The notes: generated by a model from the letters alone, not told the origin. Shown: positions 1-9,728, counted from the first letter of the stretch. The stretch is 64,000 nt of DNA from Lumbricus terrestris (GCA_949752735.1 OX457047.1:2155782-2219781); one strand, 5' to 3'. Numbers and translations: made by a program.

Positions 1-537
1 TGAGAATTGCCGGGGGGGTTGGGGGATTTCGACCCCCCAGTCTTTCTTAGAGCCCCATAGTAAAGTCTATTTTTACCCCCCAATTCCAAGTGGATAATGG
101 CCCAACTTCCCCAGTTATTTTTCCACAATTCTTACACTGGGTCATCCATAGGAGGTGCAACCACTGCACACGTAATATTTTACGTAGGCCATAAAGTTAT
201 ACATGTATAGTTGTTATTTTTTTCAGTAGGCCTACATCCTGTGTTTAGCCTATCCTCATTTGACTATACTTGTAAACTGTTCAATGCGACTCCGAAGAAC
301 CTTGAAATGAATTATCAACATGAAGCGATGAATGAAGCATGTTTTAAACCTGTTATTATGATAATTTATTATTTTATTATGCGGCCATGATGGCCGAAAA
401 AAAAACGCGAGGTCGCGAGGACGAAGTTTTCAGTCTCGAGCACTTTGAAAAGGAGCCCAACTCGAGCTTTCACGACGACCTGACAACCTGAATATTCTAT
501 CACCGTCGCTATCAAATAATATCAGCATCGATAGCAC
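1..537. other. Flank without a recognised gene
   Basis: No ORF of interest. The stretch begins with G- and C-tracts and continues as AT-rich sequence. From about 485 it matches the segment near 36380, the start of the segmental duplication described separately. Confidence 0.5.
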
Positions 538-1115
538 AATATCTCCAGTCATCGATAGTCCAATCTCCAGTCATCAAAAGCCCAATCTCCAGTCACCGAT
601 AGCCCAATCTCCAGTCATCGATAGCCCAATCTCCAGGCATAGATAGGCTAGTCCAATCTCCAGTCATCGATAGTCCAATCTCCAGTCATCAATAGCCCAA
701 TCTCCAGTCATCGATAGCCCAATCCACTGTCATCGATAACTTAATCCCCAGTCATCGATAGCACAATCTCCAGTCATCCATAGCACAATCCTCAGTCATC
801 GATAGCCCAATCTCCAGTCATCGATAGTTCAATCTCTAGCTAAAGCATTATTTACTTAACGTCATTTTGACCATAACAATTATAGAGTATCATCACAGAG
901 GAAATGACGTAAAGACCATTTCGCTATTTTTAGCAGAATGATAATAATATAGTTTACACATTTCTCTTTTCGCGTGATGTCCATTGAAAAGTGTTGATCC
1001 TAATTAAACGAGTCTTCTTATGAATCAAGACTGGTATTAATAAATTATTATTCTATCATAATTTAATGCTTATACTTATTGTCGAAGGTAGGTTACGACT
1101 TACAAATGTAGGTCT
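485..1115 (+). repeat. Segmental duplication, arm A (left piece)
   Basis: Aligns by eye with 36380-36690: shared runs include tattctatcaccgtcgct, tacttaacgtcattttga and cttattgtcgaa. Arm A continues at about 22860, so about 21.7 kb, including the Polinton, has been inserted relative to arm B. Confidence 0.8.
538..838. repeat. 22-bp minisatellite
   Basis: Roughly a dozen imperfect tandem copies of a 22-23 bp unit whose core reads atcgatagcccaatctc. Units differ by one or two bases and one is longer. The paralogous segment near 36420 has only a short remnant, so the array expanded after the duplication. Confidence 0.85.
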
Positions 1116-1175
1116 TGAAGATTTAAATCCTTTTGTTTTCGGTCAGACGCGCTATAAAAATAATATAAATGACAG

Positions 1176-1236
<61 letters not shown>

Positions 1237-1366
1237 TAAAAAAAATAAATAAAAAAAATAATAATAAAAAAAAATAAAAAATAAAAATAATAATAATAAT
1301 AATAATAACAACAACAACAACAACAACAGCAACAACAACAATAATAATAATAGCAATAAATGCATT
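1176..1366. repeat. (ATA/AAC)n microsatellite
   Basis: Trinucleotide ataata and caacaa runs with an A-rich interruption. The poly-Ile and poly-Leu ORFs here are by-products of the repeat. Confidence 0.95.
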
Positions 1367-1402
1367 ATACATTAGATTTAGTATGCAATTGTGGGAAAAC
1401 AA

Positions 1403-2098
1403 CACTGGTCAACAAATTTTAACTTTTTTTTTGTTTCCGAAAAATCTTTGACTGTTTTCTATAGAAGTTGACGTGCTGAACACGGTGGTGTTCTCAGAAT
1501 TTTTGTATCACGTAAGGTTTTTGAGAAAACGGGCATGCAAGATTTTAACTGAAATGCTTGTTTATTGCATATTACACTGGTGAACAAATTTAAACTTTTT
1601 TTGTTTCTGAAAAACCTTTGACTGTTTTATATAGAAGTTGACGTGCTGAACACGGTGGTGTTCTCAGAATTTTTGTATCACGTAAGGTTTTTGAGAAAAC
1701 GGGCATCTAAGATTTTAACTGAAATGCTTGTTTTTTGCATATTATCCACTGGTCAACAAATTTAAACTTTTTTTGTTTCTGAAAAAACTTTGACTGTTTT
1801 CTATAGAAGTTGACGTGCTGAACACGATGGTGTTCTCAGAATTGTTGTATCACGTAAGGTTTTTGAGAAAACAGGCATGCAAGATTTTAACTGAAATGCT
1901 TGTTAGCCTTGTTTATTGCATATTATCCACTGGTCAACAAATTTTAACTTTTTTTGTTTCCGAAAAAACTTTGACTGGTTTCTATAGAAGTTGACGTGCT
2001 GAAAACGGTGGTGTTCTCAGAATTTTTGTATCACGTAAGGTTTTTGAGAAAACGGGCATGAAAGATTTTAACTGAAATGCTTGTTTATTGCCTATTAT
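1403..2098. repeat. Four-copy ~172-bp tandem satellite
   Basis: Four direct copies start at about 1403, 1575, 1747 and 1928. Each opens with cactggt(c/g)aacaaa and contains gaagttgacgtgctgaa and ttctcagaat. Copies differ by a few bases, and the last two spacings include small insertions. There is no conserved reading frame. Confidence 0.9.
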
Positions 2099-2099
2099 T

Positions 2100-3425
2100 T
2101 TCAATATACTATAATTTAATTTCATTGGAAAACAAATCTTTATGACAATTCTTCCTCATAATATTATGTGCTGATGATGACTGTATCACTTATTTTCCTT
2201 TCCTATTCTTGCCCGAGAAACCAGAAACATTAGGGAGACAAACTGATCAGCCCGTCACAGTCATAATCTTTCTGCTCTCGCCAGTCCATCGGGACGGCAT
2301 ACAGCATTGCTTTCGCAGGACCCCCGGAGTCAAACTCTAAGATCTGCTGCAGCACATCTTCCACAGCAAATGAGAGGCACGCATTCCTTGGCTTTCTCTC
2401 CAGTCTTGCAACCAAAGTACAGCTCAAAGCTTTATTGACAAGTTCAGTCACTGCGTGTCTCTGAGGATTACTCATATAGCATAGCCTACTCTCCACAACT
2501 GTATCAAAATGTGCATGTATCACATTTCATGCAACACTAGCGAGATATTTCTGCTGCCAACAACCGTCTTAAAATATATTATAATTTAAAGCTTATCTGT
2601 ATATAAACTGGCTAACTTGTTATACATCTTGCATACATGTAGACCAAACTAAATTTTGGAAATACGACATCAAACTACAAACAAACTGATGTCAACTTCC
2701 TCAGTAAGATATACATGTAGGCCTATGCAGAGAAGCGGCTCTAATAGTGCTTAGAACTTTCGGAGGAAGATTCTAACCAGCATTAATGCATATGCAGGCC
2801 CAAGTTTATATTTTATTATGCAAGACAAACATATATGTAAACTGTCCTAAGTGCATGCCTGGACATACCTCAGTTACACGAAGCTTATTATAACGTTATA
2901 TCTGAATAATGGAAATAAATATAAAAATTGAAGATTTCTCAAAAACGGTACGTGCTGGGACAATTTCAAGGTCATTTTCGTGATCAGCAGCAGAAACTGC
3001 ATAAGAGACACCTGAAAGTGTTCAGGAAACAAAATCACTGTTGACCAGTGCAATTAGCACACCATGCTAGTGTTTAGCCAAGCGTTCGCTGATCATCAGG
3101 CACAGCCAGATGGTATTGTACAGTTTGAATTGGAAATAAATGATGGTTTTCATAACAATAATGGTAATAATAATAATAATAGCAGTAATAATAATGACGA
3201 TGCACGCTAGACCTCCTACCTATATCAGCGCCTACATGTAGGTATGTAATTATGATCCAGCGATTCAATGCGGTTGCATTCCGCGGTATCTGTCCAACGC
3301 AGGATATCTACGACTATTAGATGCCGTTCCACATATTTCTATTCTGTTACTAATTAGTATTGAAGTCCCTCAGGGAATATTATTTGTGCCTCAGGGCAAT
3401 TTGAGACAAATAATAATAATAATTT
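2100..3425. other. Intergenic sequence, no supported gene
   Basis: Mostly unique AT-rich DNA. A 97-codon minus-strand ORF (2230-2523) has no family I recognise and is not annotated as a gene. A (TAA)n tract lies near 3165-3195. The words caaatttaaactttttttg and ttgaccagtg echo the satellite at 1403-2098. Confidence 0.4.
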
Positions 3426-3429
3426 TAAC

Positions 3430-3852
3430 TGGACTAGGCCGGTGTCGCGTGACAGAATCCGCCCTAAAAGTCTCCCTCGGAGACTTCATTTCGAAACGTA
3501 TTCTATCTCCCGGCGGATCTGTTCTTGAATAAATTCTGAAATAAAGTCTCCGGGGCAGAGAATATTTCATCCGTCGACGAAATTAGGATAAGTCTCCAGC
3601 GTTCAGCGTGAAAAGGGCTACAGTAGCATCGGGCCTAATATTTATAGATGGGCACGTCAAACTGTTAGTTTAAGTTGCTAAATTATTCAACAAGAAAATA
3701 TATAGCCTAATAGGCTTGTATTTTACATCAGAAAAATTCTTCCAATGCCGAGTTTCAGCAAGGGGGAAACTCCGTTTCCCGCTAGACTTTGTATGACTTT
3801 GTATCGGGGGAGACTTTGTGACGGGGGAGACTTTACATCGTGACACCGGTGT
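3430..3852. mobile_element. Probable MITE with short inverted ends
   Basis: The left end reads ccggtgtcgcgtgac and the right end has the near-complement gtgacaccgg, enclosing about 420 bp that repeats the word gagactt. It abuts the next foldback element, so the right edge and any target duplication are ambiguous. Confidence 0.4.
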
Positions 3853-4281
3853 AAAGGTTTCAAATTACCCCCCCCGGTAACTTGAAACCGGCTTCAGATT
3901 ACCCCCCGGAAATTAGATTTGCATCAATCATCGCATTTATTGCACTAAAAAATTCAGAAAAATCATCCTGCTGCTTGTTTTGGTCTGAAGATTTTCATCC
4001 CTCATCCCACTTCGTAGTAAGTTATCAATTTTTTGATCAAAAAAATAATAGCCTCGAAGCCATTTCTCCATTGTAGCTTCAGCGGCGATTAGTATTTTAG
4101 TTACAGATGAAAATATTGATAACAAACCGCGAAGTGGGATGACGGATGAAAATCTTTTTTAAAAACAAGAAGCGAGATAATTTTTCTGATATTTTTAGTG
4201 CAATAAATGCGATGACTGATGCAAATTACAGTTTGCATGGGGGTAATGTTTAGGAGGGGGTAATTTGAAACCTTGCACCGG
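3846..4281. mobile_element. Foldback MITE, copy 1
   Basis: A 436-bp near-perfect long palindrome. The left arm starts ccggtgtaaaggtttcaaat and the right arm ends with its complement. Both arms carry the words for gcatttattgcactaaaa and for a bend around attttcatc. A second copy lies at 41163-41617. No coding capacity. Confidence 0.8.
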
Positions 4282-4472
4282 TGCTTAACAGTTGTAACCA
4301 TGCACCTTTTCCAGCGCCTCTGAATTTGTGAGCAGGGATATAAGGTCGTTGAATTTAAAGGCTCATTCACACAATAATATTGTTCGGTGACGAGGACCGC
4401 CAACCCCAGAACCATGGGCGGAGTTTATCAGGGGCTAGGGGGGCTAAGCCCCCCCCACCCCAAGAGGGCCCA

Positions 4473-4733
4473 AGTAGTAGTCTTTTGCGGCCTTTGCGGC
4501 ACTTGACCAGAAAATAGGTCAATTTTTCGACAATTGACCACAACTTAGGGTCATCTCGACCTTTAACCCATACTTTGCCTTCATTCTGACCTTTAACCCA
4601 TACTTTGCCTTCATTCTGACCTTTAACCCATACTTTGCCTTCATTTTCGACAATTGACCACAACTTAGGGTCATCTCGACCTTTGACCCCAATTTGCCTT
4701 CATTTTTGACCTTTGACCCATAACTTAGGATCA
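4473..4733 (+). repeat. Polinton left terminal inverted repeat
   Basis: Matches 21592-21852 in reverse complement over all 261 bp as far as I can compare by eye, then diverges abruptly. Inside are three tandem copies of a 30-bp unit containing acccatactttgccttcatt and two copies of a segment with gaccacaacttagggtcat. Such subterminal repeats could bind a terminal protein or integrase, which is inference. Confidence 0.95.
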
Positions 4734-5677
4734 TTCCAGGAAACCGAAACCATATCTTGGCTTGCCACAGGTCCCACGACCCCAAGATATGGTAGCATAT
4801 ACCTGAAACAACCATAACTTAGGTAGAACTTAGGACCCACTCGCGTGTCGACCCATACCTTAGGAACCTGTCGCGTATTTAACCAAAGCCAGGGTTCCTT
4901 TGCCCACCAGTTCCCACCAGTTCCCCACGTGTCTGCGATGTAACCAATGTACTGGGGACTGCAAAAGCTATCCTGGCTACGCCACTGCCGAGACCAACTA
5001 AGTTGAAACCTAATTCAAGGACAGCGTTTAAAAAAATTCACCGCACAGCGCACACAAAGGCGAGCCTTGATTATCGGAAACTACGTAGCTAACTCAACAA
5101 CAACCATAGCGCTTTCGTTTTCGTTTTCACCGTAATAATCATCATCTTAATCCCCCTAGAGGTCCTCATGTACGATTTAAAATGACTTACCTCAACATAG
5201 GCCTACATTACGTGATGAAACATTTTAAATGACGAATAAATCGTATTGTCAACATCACGCGCCCTCCTATGACTCAACATCACATGCGATGCTGAAGCCT
5301 ATGATCGCATGCTAGGACGTATTTAGAAAGGAGGCGGTCTTCCATAATAAGCCACGACCAATCATCTCACGAATAATTGTCACCCGAAACCGCACTTCCG
5401 TCAATGTTGTTGTTAGGGGACGAGCTCACCGACATTTCGAGAACTGACCTAATTAGGGACAAACTCACACAGATATTGCCGGAGTGACCCAGATATTGGC
5501 GGAAGTGTGCTGCCGGTTGCCTAATTCTGGACAGCATATGATGCACAGTGGCGTAGCCAGGATTGGTAGTGTAAGTAGTAGTAAAAGTAGGCATCTAGCT
5601 CAAACACCCCATTATTATTCACAACGACCTAGGTCAACCTAGCAGTTTATTACCCACCCAGCCACGCATCGTTAAGC
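4734..5677. other. Polinton left noncoding region
   Basis: About 940 bp between the terminal repeat and the integrase stop, with no convincing gene. It continues with diverged ITR-like words (cataacttagg) and an imperfect palindrome around accatatcttgg / ccaagatatggt. Two copies of the widespread motif tggcgtagccagga sit in opposite orientation near 4970 and 5546, probably pieces of an unrelated nested MITE. Confidence 0.5.
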
Positions 5678-6592
5678 CTATAGACTTGTCATTGTTTCAC
5701 TTTCAATCCAAGAATTAAAAGACTCTGGGTATCCTAACCACTTCACAAGCGATTTCTTTCCACGCTTCCTGATCACTTTTTCGATTCTAAATATTTCCTG
5801 AGTTGACTTCTGTAGCTCCTGCTCGTAGAAAGATCCCTGAATTTCTTCCCCATTATAATCGGTTATTTTGTATGTTGGAGGATCGGTGTATTGTACTTCC
5901 GACACGGTAAACGTTTCTTCCGTCCATCTAGGTAAATACCCCTTATCAAAAATATTCTTTTTCTTAGTTATTCTGACTTTGTCAGCAATCGAGAATTTAG
6001 GAACAATAGGTTTCGAAATCTCCGTACCGTATAAATTCATAAATACAGTCTTTTCATTCACTTTCATACTTGCCTTGTTGGGCGTCATCTTAATAGAAGA
6101 ATGTCTTGTTTCATTATAATTACGAACCATCTCATCTAATATATCGATATATTTTCTCGTTGAATTAGCTGAGAAATATTTATACATCCGGTCTTTCATC
6201 GTTCTGTTCCATCGCTCAACAACGCAAGATTTTTCTTCATTTTCTGTGGAATACAAGTTTATCAGTTTTTGTACATCCTTATTATAAAATTCCTTTCCTT
6301 TGTCCGTCCATACTTTATCCGGCTTCCTCCCACCCTCGAGTATCTTCACGAAGCCGTCAGCTGTAGATTTCCCACTCTTATCTTTCAATGGCACAATCCA
6401 CCCGTATTTTGAAAACACATCTATTACGGTCAGCAGGTATTTTACCCCATCGTTATCTTTAGCAAAGCTCTGCATATCCACCAAATCGGCAGCCCATATC
6501 TCATCTATTCCCCCGGCGTAAACCTTTCTCTTCCTAAAATGTCTAACTACCGGTCTATGCAATTCATCGGCTAATTGATCAGTCCATTTCAC
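5678..6592 (-). CDS. Polinton chromodomain integrase (start codon lost or frameshift-expressed)
   Basis: A retrovirus-like DDE integrase that would join the linear element to host DNA. The rve core contains WAADLVDM, WTDKGKEF and CVVERWNRT, giving the acidic triad. The second Asp and the Glu are 28 residues apart, shorter than the retroviral D-x35-E. A C-terminal chromodomain ends with SLVKWLGYPESFNSWI. The reading frame has no ATG before residue M of DMQSF. The position where this family normally starts reads GTG, and the frame stays open only back to a TAA near 6625. It overlaps the end of the PLA2 gene in the -1 frame. No N-terminal zinc-binding domain is present. Translation could use GTG, or a -1 shift, or be lost. 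Confidence 0.9.
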   Translation of the reverse strand: MKWTDQLADELHRPVVRHFRKRKVYAGGIDEIWAADLVDMQSFAKDNDGVKYLLTVIDVFSKYGWIVPLKDKSGKSTADGFVKILEGGRKPDKVWTDKGKEFYNKDVQKLINLYSTENEEKSCVVERWNRTMKDRMYKYFSANSTRKYIDILDEMVRNYNETRHSSIKMTPNKASMKVNEKTVFMNLYGTEISKPIVPKFSIADKVRITKKKNIFDKGYLPRWTEETFTVSEVQYTDPPTYKITDYNGEEIQGSFYEQELQKSTQEIFRIEKVIRKRGKKSLVKWLGYPESFNSWIESETMTSL

Positions 6593-7116
6593 TTCAGAGC
6601 TTTTTTTAAACCTAACCCGAGACTCGCCTTAGTAGATAATATAGGTTTAACTATAGCCCTCTCCACTCGTTCTCGCAAGCTCGGGTTAGAAATGTTATTC
6701 AGATCATTAATCATCACCCTATCCGCGATATTTCTAGAAGCTGTATCGGTGTGTTGATCGTAAGCCAGATCGTGGATATATGCTGCGTTATCTACTCGAT
6801 TAATAGGCCTGCTCCAATCTTTAGGAGTCCCATCAGGATTCAGTCTCTTGTCTAACCTTGTACCAGGGCCTGTAAAATGGTGGCCTGGTAAATGCATCTC
6901 GCCGGGAAACTTAGCCCAAGGTAGCTTAATGTTACTAGTAGCTGCATTCAACGAACTAACCAGATCCCCACCTTTCGTAGCGGAAGCTTTTACGAATTTA
7001 GTTTTAGTTTTCCCGCATACAACGCAAACACCCCGAAGCATCGGTCTCCCGTTATTTGTCACTACGTTCTGTACATCTCTCGTTTCGGTCTGTTTTTTAC
7101 ACTTTACGCAATACAT
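6589..7116 (-). CDS. Phospholipase A2-like protein with N-terminal zinc ribbon
   Basis: A 175-aa protein. The N-terminus holds two CxxC pairs (C3/C6 and C31/C34), a small zinc ribbon seen in related elements. Residues 76-140 match the parvovirus VP1u-type PLA2: a Ca-binding loop-like FTGPGT at 81-86 and the catalytic HDLAYD with His115-Asp116. In parvoviruses this enzyme opens the endosome during entry, and a similar virion role here is inference. The start lies 25 bp from the divergent ATPase ATG, so the two share one short promoter. The last codons contain the run tttaaaaaaa, a possible -1 slip site feeding the integrase frame. Confidence 0.88.
   Translation of the reverse strand: MYCVKCKKQTETRDVQNVVTNNGRPMLRGVCVVCGKTKTKFVKASATKGGDLVSSLNAATSNIKLPWAKFPGEMHLPGHHFTGPGTRLDKRLNPDGTPKDWSRPINRVDNAAYIHDLAYDQHTDTASRNIADRVMINDLNNISNPSLRERVERAIVKPILSTKASLGLGLKKALK
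6597..6612 (-). promoter_or_regulatory. Candidate -1 ribosomal slippery site
   Basis: In the PLA2 frame the codons TTA AAA are preceded by T, giving U UUA AAA, directly followed by A AAA AAA. The zero-frame stop comes 15 nt after the first heptamer. The -1 frame runs straight into the integrase. No downstream pseudoknot was demonstrated. An indel or start-codon loss is the competing explanation. Confidence 0.4.
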
Positions 7117-7141
7117 CTCGCTTTTTTACTATATATTAAAA
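7117..7141. promoter_or_regulatory. 25-bp divergent promoter between PLA2 and ATPase genes
   Basis: The only DNA between the two divergent ATGs is AT-rich, with ctatatattaaaa next to the ATPase start. It must carry the start signals for both genes unless they lie within coding sequence. Confidence 0.55.
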
Positions 7142-7930
7142 ATGGAAATCAAAGATTTGAGTTGGGGATCTGCGCTATCGAAAAGATTTAATAATCCCTT
7201 GTTACCTAAAAGTATAAGGGGGTTGATTGTTGGGAAGTCCGGCTGTGGAAAAACGACACTTCTTCTGAATCTATTACTCAGGCCGGGCTGGCTAGACTAT
7301 AATAACCTCCAGGTATTCGGTAAATCTCTGTTTCAACCGGAATATCGTATTATTAAAAAAGCATTCGAAGAAAAATTACCGAAAGAAGATATCGTTGAAT
7401 TATTCGGGCTTCAAGACGAAATAACCAAACTAAATCTGCCACCACCCCTCGTTATGGAAGAAATGGCTAAAATCTAAAAAAAAACCAAGTCCGATATAAT
7501 TGCCAAGTTTTTTGAAAAAGCTGAAGACGTACCGGACCCGAGAGACTTGAGTAGTGAAAAGAAGAATCTGATGATTTTTGACGATTTACAATTGGAAAAA
7601 CAAAACAAGTGCGAAACATATTATATTCGGGGAAGGCATAGTAACGTGGACTCTTTTTACCTTGCACAGAATTATTTCAAACTACCTCGGCAAACGATCA
7701 GAGAGAATGCAAACTTTATTTGTCTGTTCAAACAGGACCAGAAAAATATCGACCATATTTACTACGATCATGCTAGTACAGACATGTCGAAAGATGAGTT
7801 TAGAAAACTATGCGAAACGGTGTGGGAGCAACCTCATGGATTCCTTGTTATCGACCACAGTAGCGAAAAGTACAATGGTAAATATCGCTGCGGATTCGAT
7901 CAATTTTATGTAATCAAGGATCCGCTGTAG
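7142..7930 (+). pseudogene. Packaging ATPase (FtsK/HerA-A32 type), interrupted by one TAA
   Basis: A DNA-packaging motor of Polintons and adintoviruses. Walker A is GKSGCGKTT at residues 31-39. Walker B is LMIFDDLQ around residues 143-149 (positions ~7568-7591), followed by conserved aromatic and basic segments. The frame is the same on both sides of a single TAA at 7475-7477, so the break is a nonsense substitution, not an indel. The stop sits next to nine A residues. Translation would end after 111 residues, with Walker A but no Walker B. An internal ATG at 7547 could in principle start the C-terminal half. The start at 7142 follows ttaaaa. Confidence 0.88.
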
Positions 7931-7951
7931 TAAAAATATTGTAAATAAAAA

Positions 7952-8746
7952 ATGGAATCATCGCTTCTCAAAAAGATAGCCGATAATACGGAAAAGACGG
8001 CTCGTAACACGGAACCAAAAACGTCATTTTACATTTTACCGACTGGAAAGAGCTCACGAATCAGAATGACGTTTAATCCACCTCTTGAACTAGAAAAAAA
8101 TAAAAAATACGAAATGGCCTTAGTAGATCTCGAAACGTACTATTCCTTTCCAAATATCGACGCTACAAACAACAACTTTAGGTATTCGCCGAATGGTGTG
8201 AGTCCTTGGTTTAACATAACAATCCCTGAAGGGTGCTACGAAATAACAGCTATCAACGGCTACATACAGAAAATCATGAAGGAGAATGGGCATTACGACA
8301 GGGTAAATTCAGAGTACTGTGTCTCAATAGAACCAAACACCAATACGCTGAAGTCTGTGTTAAATATAGCAGAGAACTATGCGGTTGATTTTACACCTAG
8401 GAATTCGATTGGAAAGGTTCTAGGTTTTATAAAATATATCTATCTTGAAGGATATAACGAATCGAAGAACTTGGTAAATATAATGAGTATTAGCAAAATA
8501 CTAGTGACCAACGACATTATCGGGTCTTCGTACTTAAACGGAACGGCGGTAAACATAATATATTCTTTTTTCCCAAGCGTAGGGCCGGGTTTCAAGATTA
8601 TCCAAGTGCCGCCTAATTTAATTTATCTCCCCCTTACAACGTCTACCATTTCTACGATGACAACGATGCTTACGGATCAAAATGGGGAACAGCTAAATAT
8701 CAGAGGAGATGACTTGGGGATTAGTTTTCACATTAGAGAAGTTTGA
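7952..8746 (+). CDS. Penton-like minor capsid protein
   Basis: A 264-aa protein. The middle contains YEMALVDLETYYSFPNI and IPEGCYEI, and the C-terminus ends near SFHIREV. This layout is typical of the single-jelly-roll minor capsid (penton) protein found beside the ATPase in Polintons and adintoviruses. It would form capsid vertices and hold the fibre. The assignment rests on recalled family pattern and gene order, not on a search. ATG follows aaataaaaa, and there are 21 bp between the ATPase stop and this start. Confidence 0.7.
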   Translation: MESSLLKKIADNTEKTARNTEPKTSFYILPTGKSSRIRMTFNPPLELEKNKKYEMALVDLETYYSFPNIDATNNNFRYSPNGVSPWFNITIPEGCYEITAINGYIQKIMKENGHYDRVNSEYCVSIEPNTNTLKSVLNIAENYAVDFTPRNSIGKVLGFIKYIYLEGYNESKNLVNIMSISKILVTNDIIGSSYLNGTAVNIIYSFFPSVGPGFKIIQVPPNLIYLPLTTSTISTMTTMLTDQNGEQLNIRGDDLGISFHIREV

Positions 8747-8768
8747 AAGTTTTTTTGTAATTTATAAA

Positions 8769-9305
8769 ATGAGTCGGTATATAGACTATAAAGTTAATAT
8801 TTCGGAAGCGCAACAAGACAAAATTAAGAAATCTCTTCAAGCGGGAACTGGTGTGAATATCAAACTGACGCACGATGATTTTAACGGCAACCATATGTTT
8901 GCTTTCACGCAAGGGCAAATCAATAAAATGGCAAAAGCGTACGAAAAAGGAACAGGTGTAGTCATTAAAATGAGTAAAACGCAATTGGAACACAATAAGA
9001 AAGTCGAGGGAGGATTTATTGGCGCCATACTTCCGTTTCTAGCAACAGCGGGTAAATTCCTTGTGTCTAAATTGCTACCTAGTTTAGCGATGGGGGCTAT
9101 AAGCGGTGTAGGTTCCTCGGCCGCGTCGAAGATTGTCGATCAAATCAGCGGATCTGGCGTAATGTACGTGGCGAAAGACGATATGAGGTGTAAGATAAGA
9201 TCAGCTGGGTCTGGTTTGTACATGTCCCCTTGGCCAAAAGGCGCCTCGGTAACAGCATCTGGGTTGTATATGAAAACAGGGTCGGGGTACAAAATGATAT
9301 TTTGA
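8769..9305 (+). CDS. Conserved Polinton virion-associated protein with hydrophobic core
   Basis: A 178-aa protein. Two N-terminal copies of a GTGVxIK motif (GTGVNIKLTHDDF and GTGVVIKMSKTQLE) are followed by a hydrophobic segment around residues 80-125 and two GLYM repeats at the C-terminus. I recognise it as a conserved Polinton ORF of uncertain function, perhaps a minor or membrane-active virion protein analogous to adenovirus pVI or pX. The start at 8769 is chosen because it follows ttataaa directly; an upstream in-frame ATG at 8709 lies inside the penton gene. Confidence 0.6.
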   Translation: MSRYIDYKVNISEAQQDKIKKSLQAGTGVNIKLTHDDFNGNHMFAFTQGQINKMAKAYEKGTGVVIKMSKTQLEHNKKVEGGFIGAILPFLATAGKFLVSKLLPSLAMGAISGVGSSAASKIVDQISGSGVMYVAKDDMRCKIRSAGSGLYMSPWPKGASVTASGLYMKTGSGYKMIF

Positions 9306-9320
9306 TTTAGTGTTTATAAA

Positions 9321-9728
9321 ATGTCGAGATACGGAATGCCGATACACAAATTTGGAACTAAACCAACTAGGCAGGTAGAAGTCAGAACCCAACCCAATTC
9401 AGTCCATTGGAAGATTACGAGGGGTATTACCCATAATCCAATTAGACTACTAGAAGGCGTAAGATGGGAGATTTTTGCGCAAAATGTTATAACGATACAA
9501 CCAAAGACGGCAACTACGCTAACTCTTGGACTCGGGGTAGAAATGAGTGCAGGACTTTGCCTCGTTTCCCTCAAACAGAGTATCAAAGAACAAAGATGCA
9601 GTCTACAAAACGAAGTGGTTTCGGATGATGTGGTTGATGATATCATAGTCACTATTCAAAACAACTCCGATTCAGTGGTAACCATTAACGCGGGAGATTC
9701 GCTATGTCGTGTAAATTATCTAATCTAA
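9321..9728 (+). CDS. dUTPase-fold-like protein
   Basis: A 135-aa protein whose C-terminal 90 residues follow the strand pattern of trimeric dUTPases. They contain TLTLGLGVEMSAGLCLVSL, then VVSDDVVDDIIVTIQN, then INAGDSLCRVNYLI, which resembles the terminal GDRIAQLI strand. The usual catalytic signatures (AGYDL, SGLA with Arg, a Gly-rich tail) are absent, so it is probably a structural or regulatory derivative. ATG follows ttataaa. Fold assignment is by eye. Confidence 0.5.
   Translation: MSRYGMPIHKFGTKPTRQVEVRTQPNSVHWKITRGITHNPIRLLEGVRWEIFAQNVITIQPKTATTLTLGLGVEMSAGLCLVSLKQSIKEQRCSLQNEVVSDDVVDDIIVTIQNNSDSVVTINAGDSLCRVNYLI

Noticed and set aside
1100..1405. Poly-Ile/poly-Leu and similar single-residue ORFs in microsatellites (also 42059, 44768, 49131, 56205, 59202, 63090)
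   Set aside because: Pure translation of simple repeats, no coding evidence.
2230..2523. 97-codon minus-strand ORF as a gene or exon
   Set aside because: No recognised domain, no clear splice borders and no paralogous support in the duplicated arm.
4367..4815. Repetitive ORFs in the Polinton left ITR
   Set aside because: They translate the 30-bp ITR repeats and reappear in mirror form at 21591-21901; the ITR explains them.
4970..5560. A complete nested transposon defined by tggcgtagccagga motifs
   Set aside because: The two motifs face outward relative to each other and no target duplication was found, so only unrelated fragments can be claimed.
6240..6300. A deletion in the integrase core inferred from the short Asp-to-Glu spacing
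   Set aside because: The surrounding sequence is typical of a Polinton integrase subfamily as I recall it, so the 28-residue spacing may be normal. An alignment would be needed to call a deletion.
6848..7141. N-terminal extension of the ATPase frame
   Set aside because: It lies antisense within the PLA2 gene. The ATG at 7142 with ttaaaa in front and the Walker A position fit the family start.
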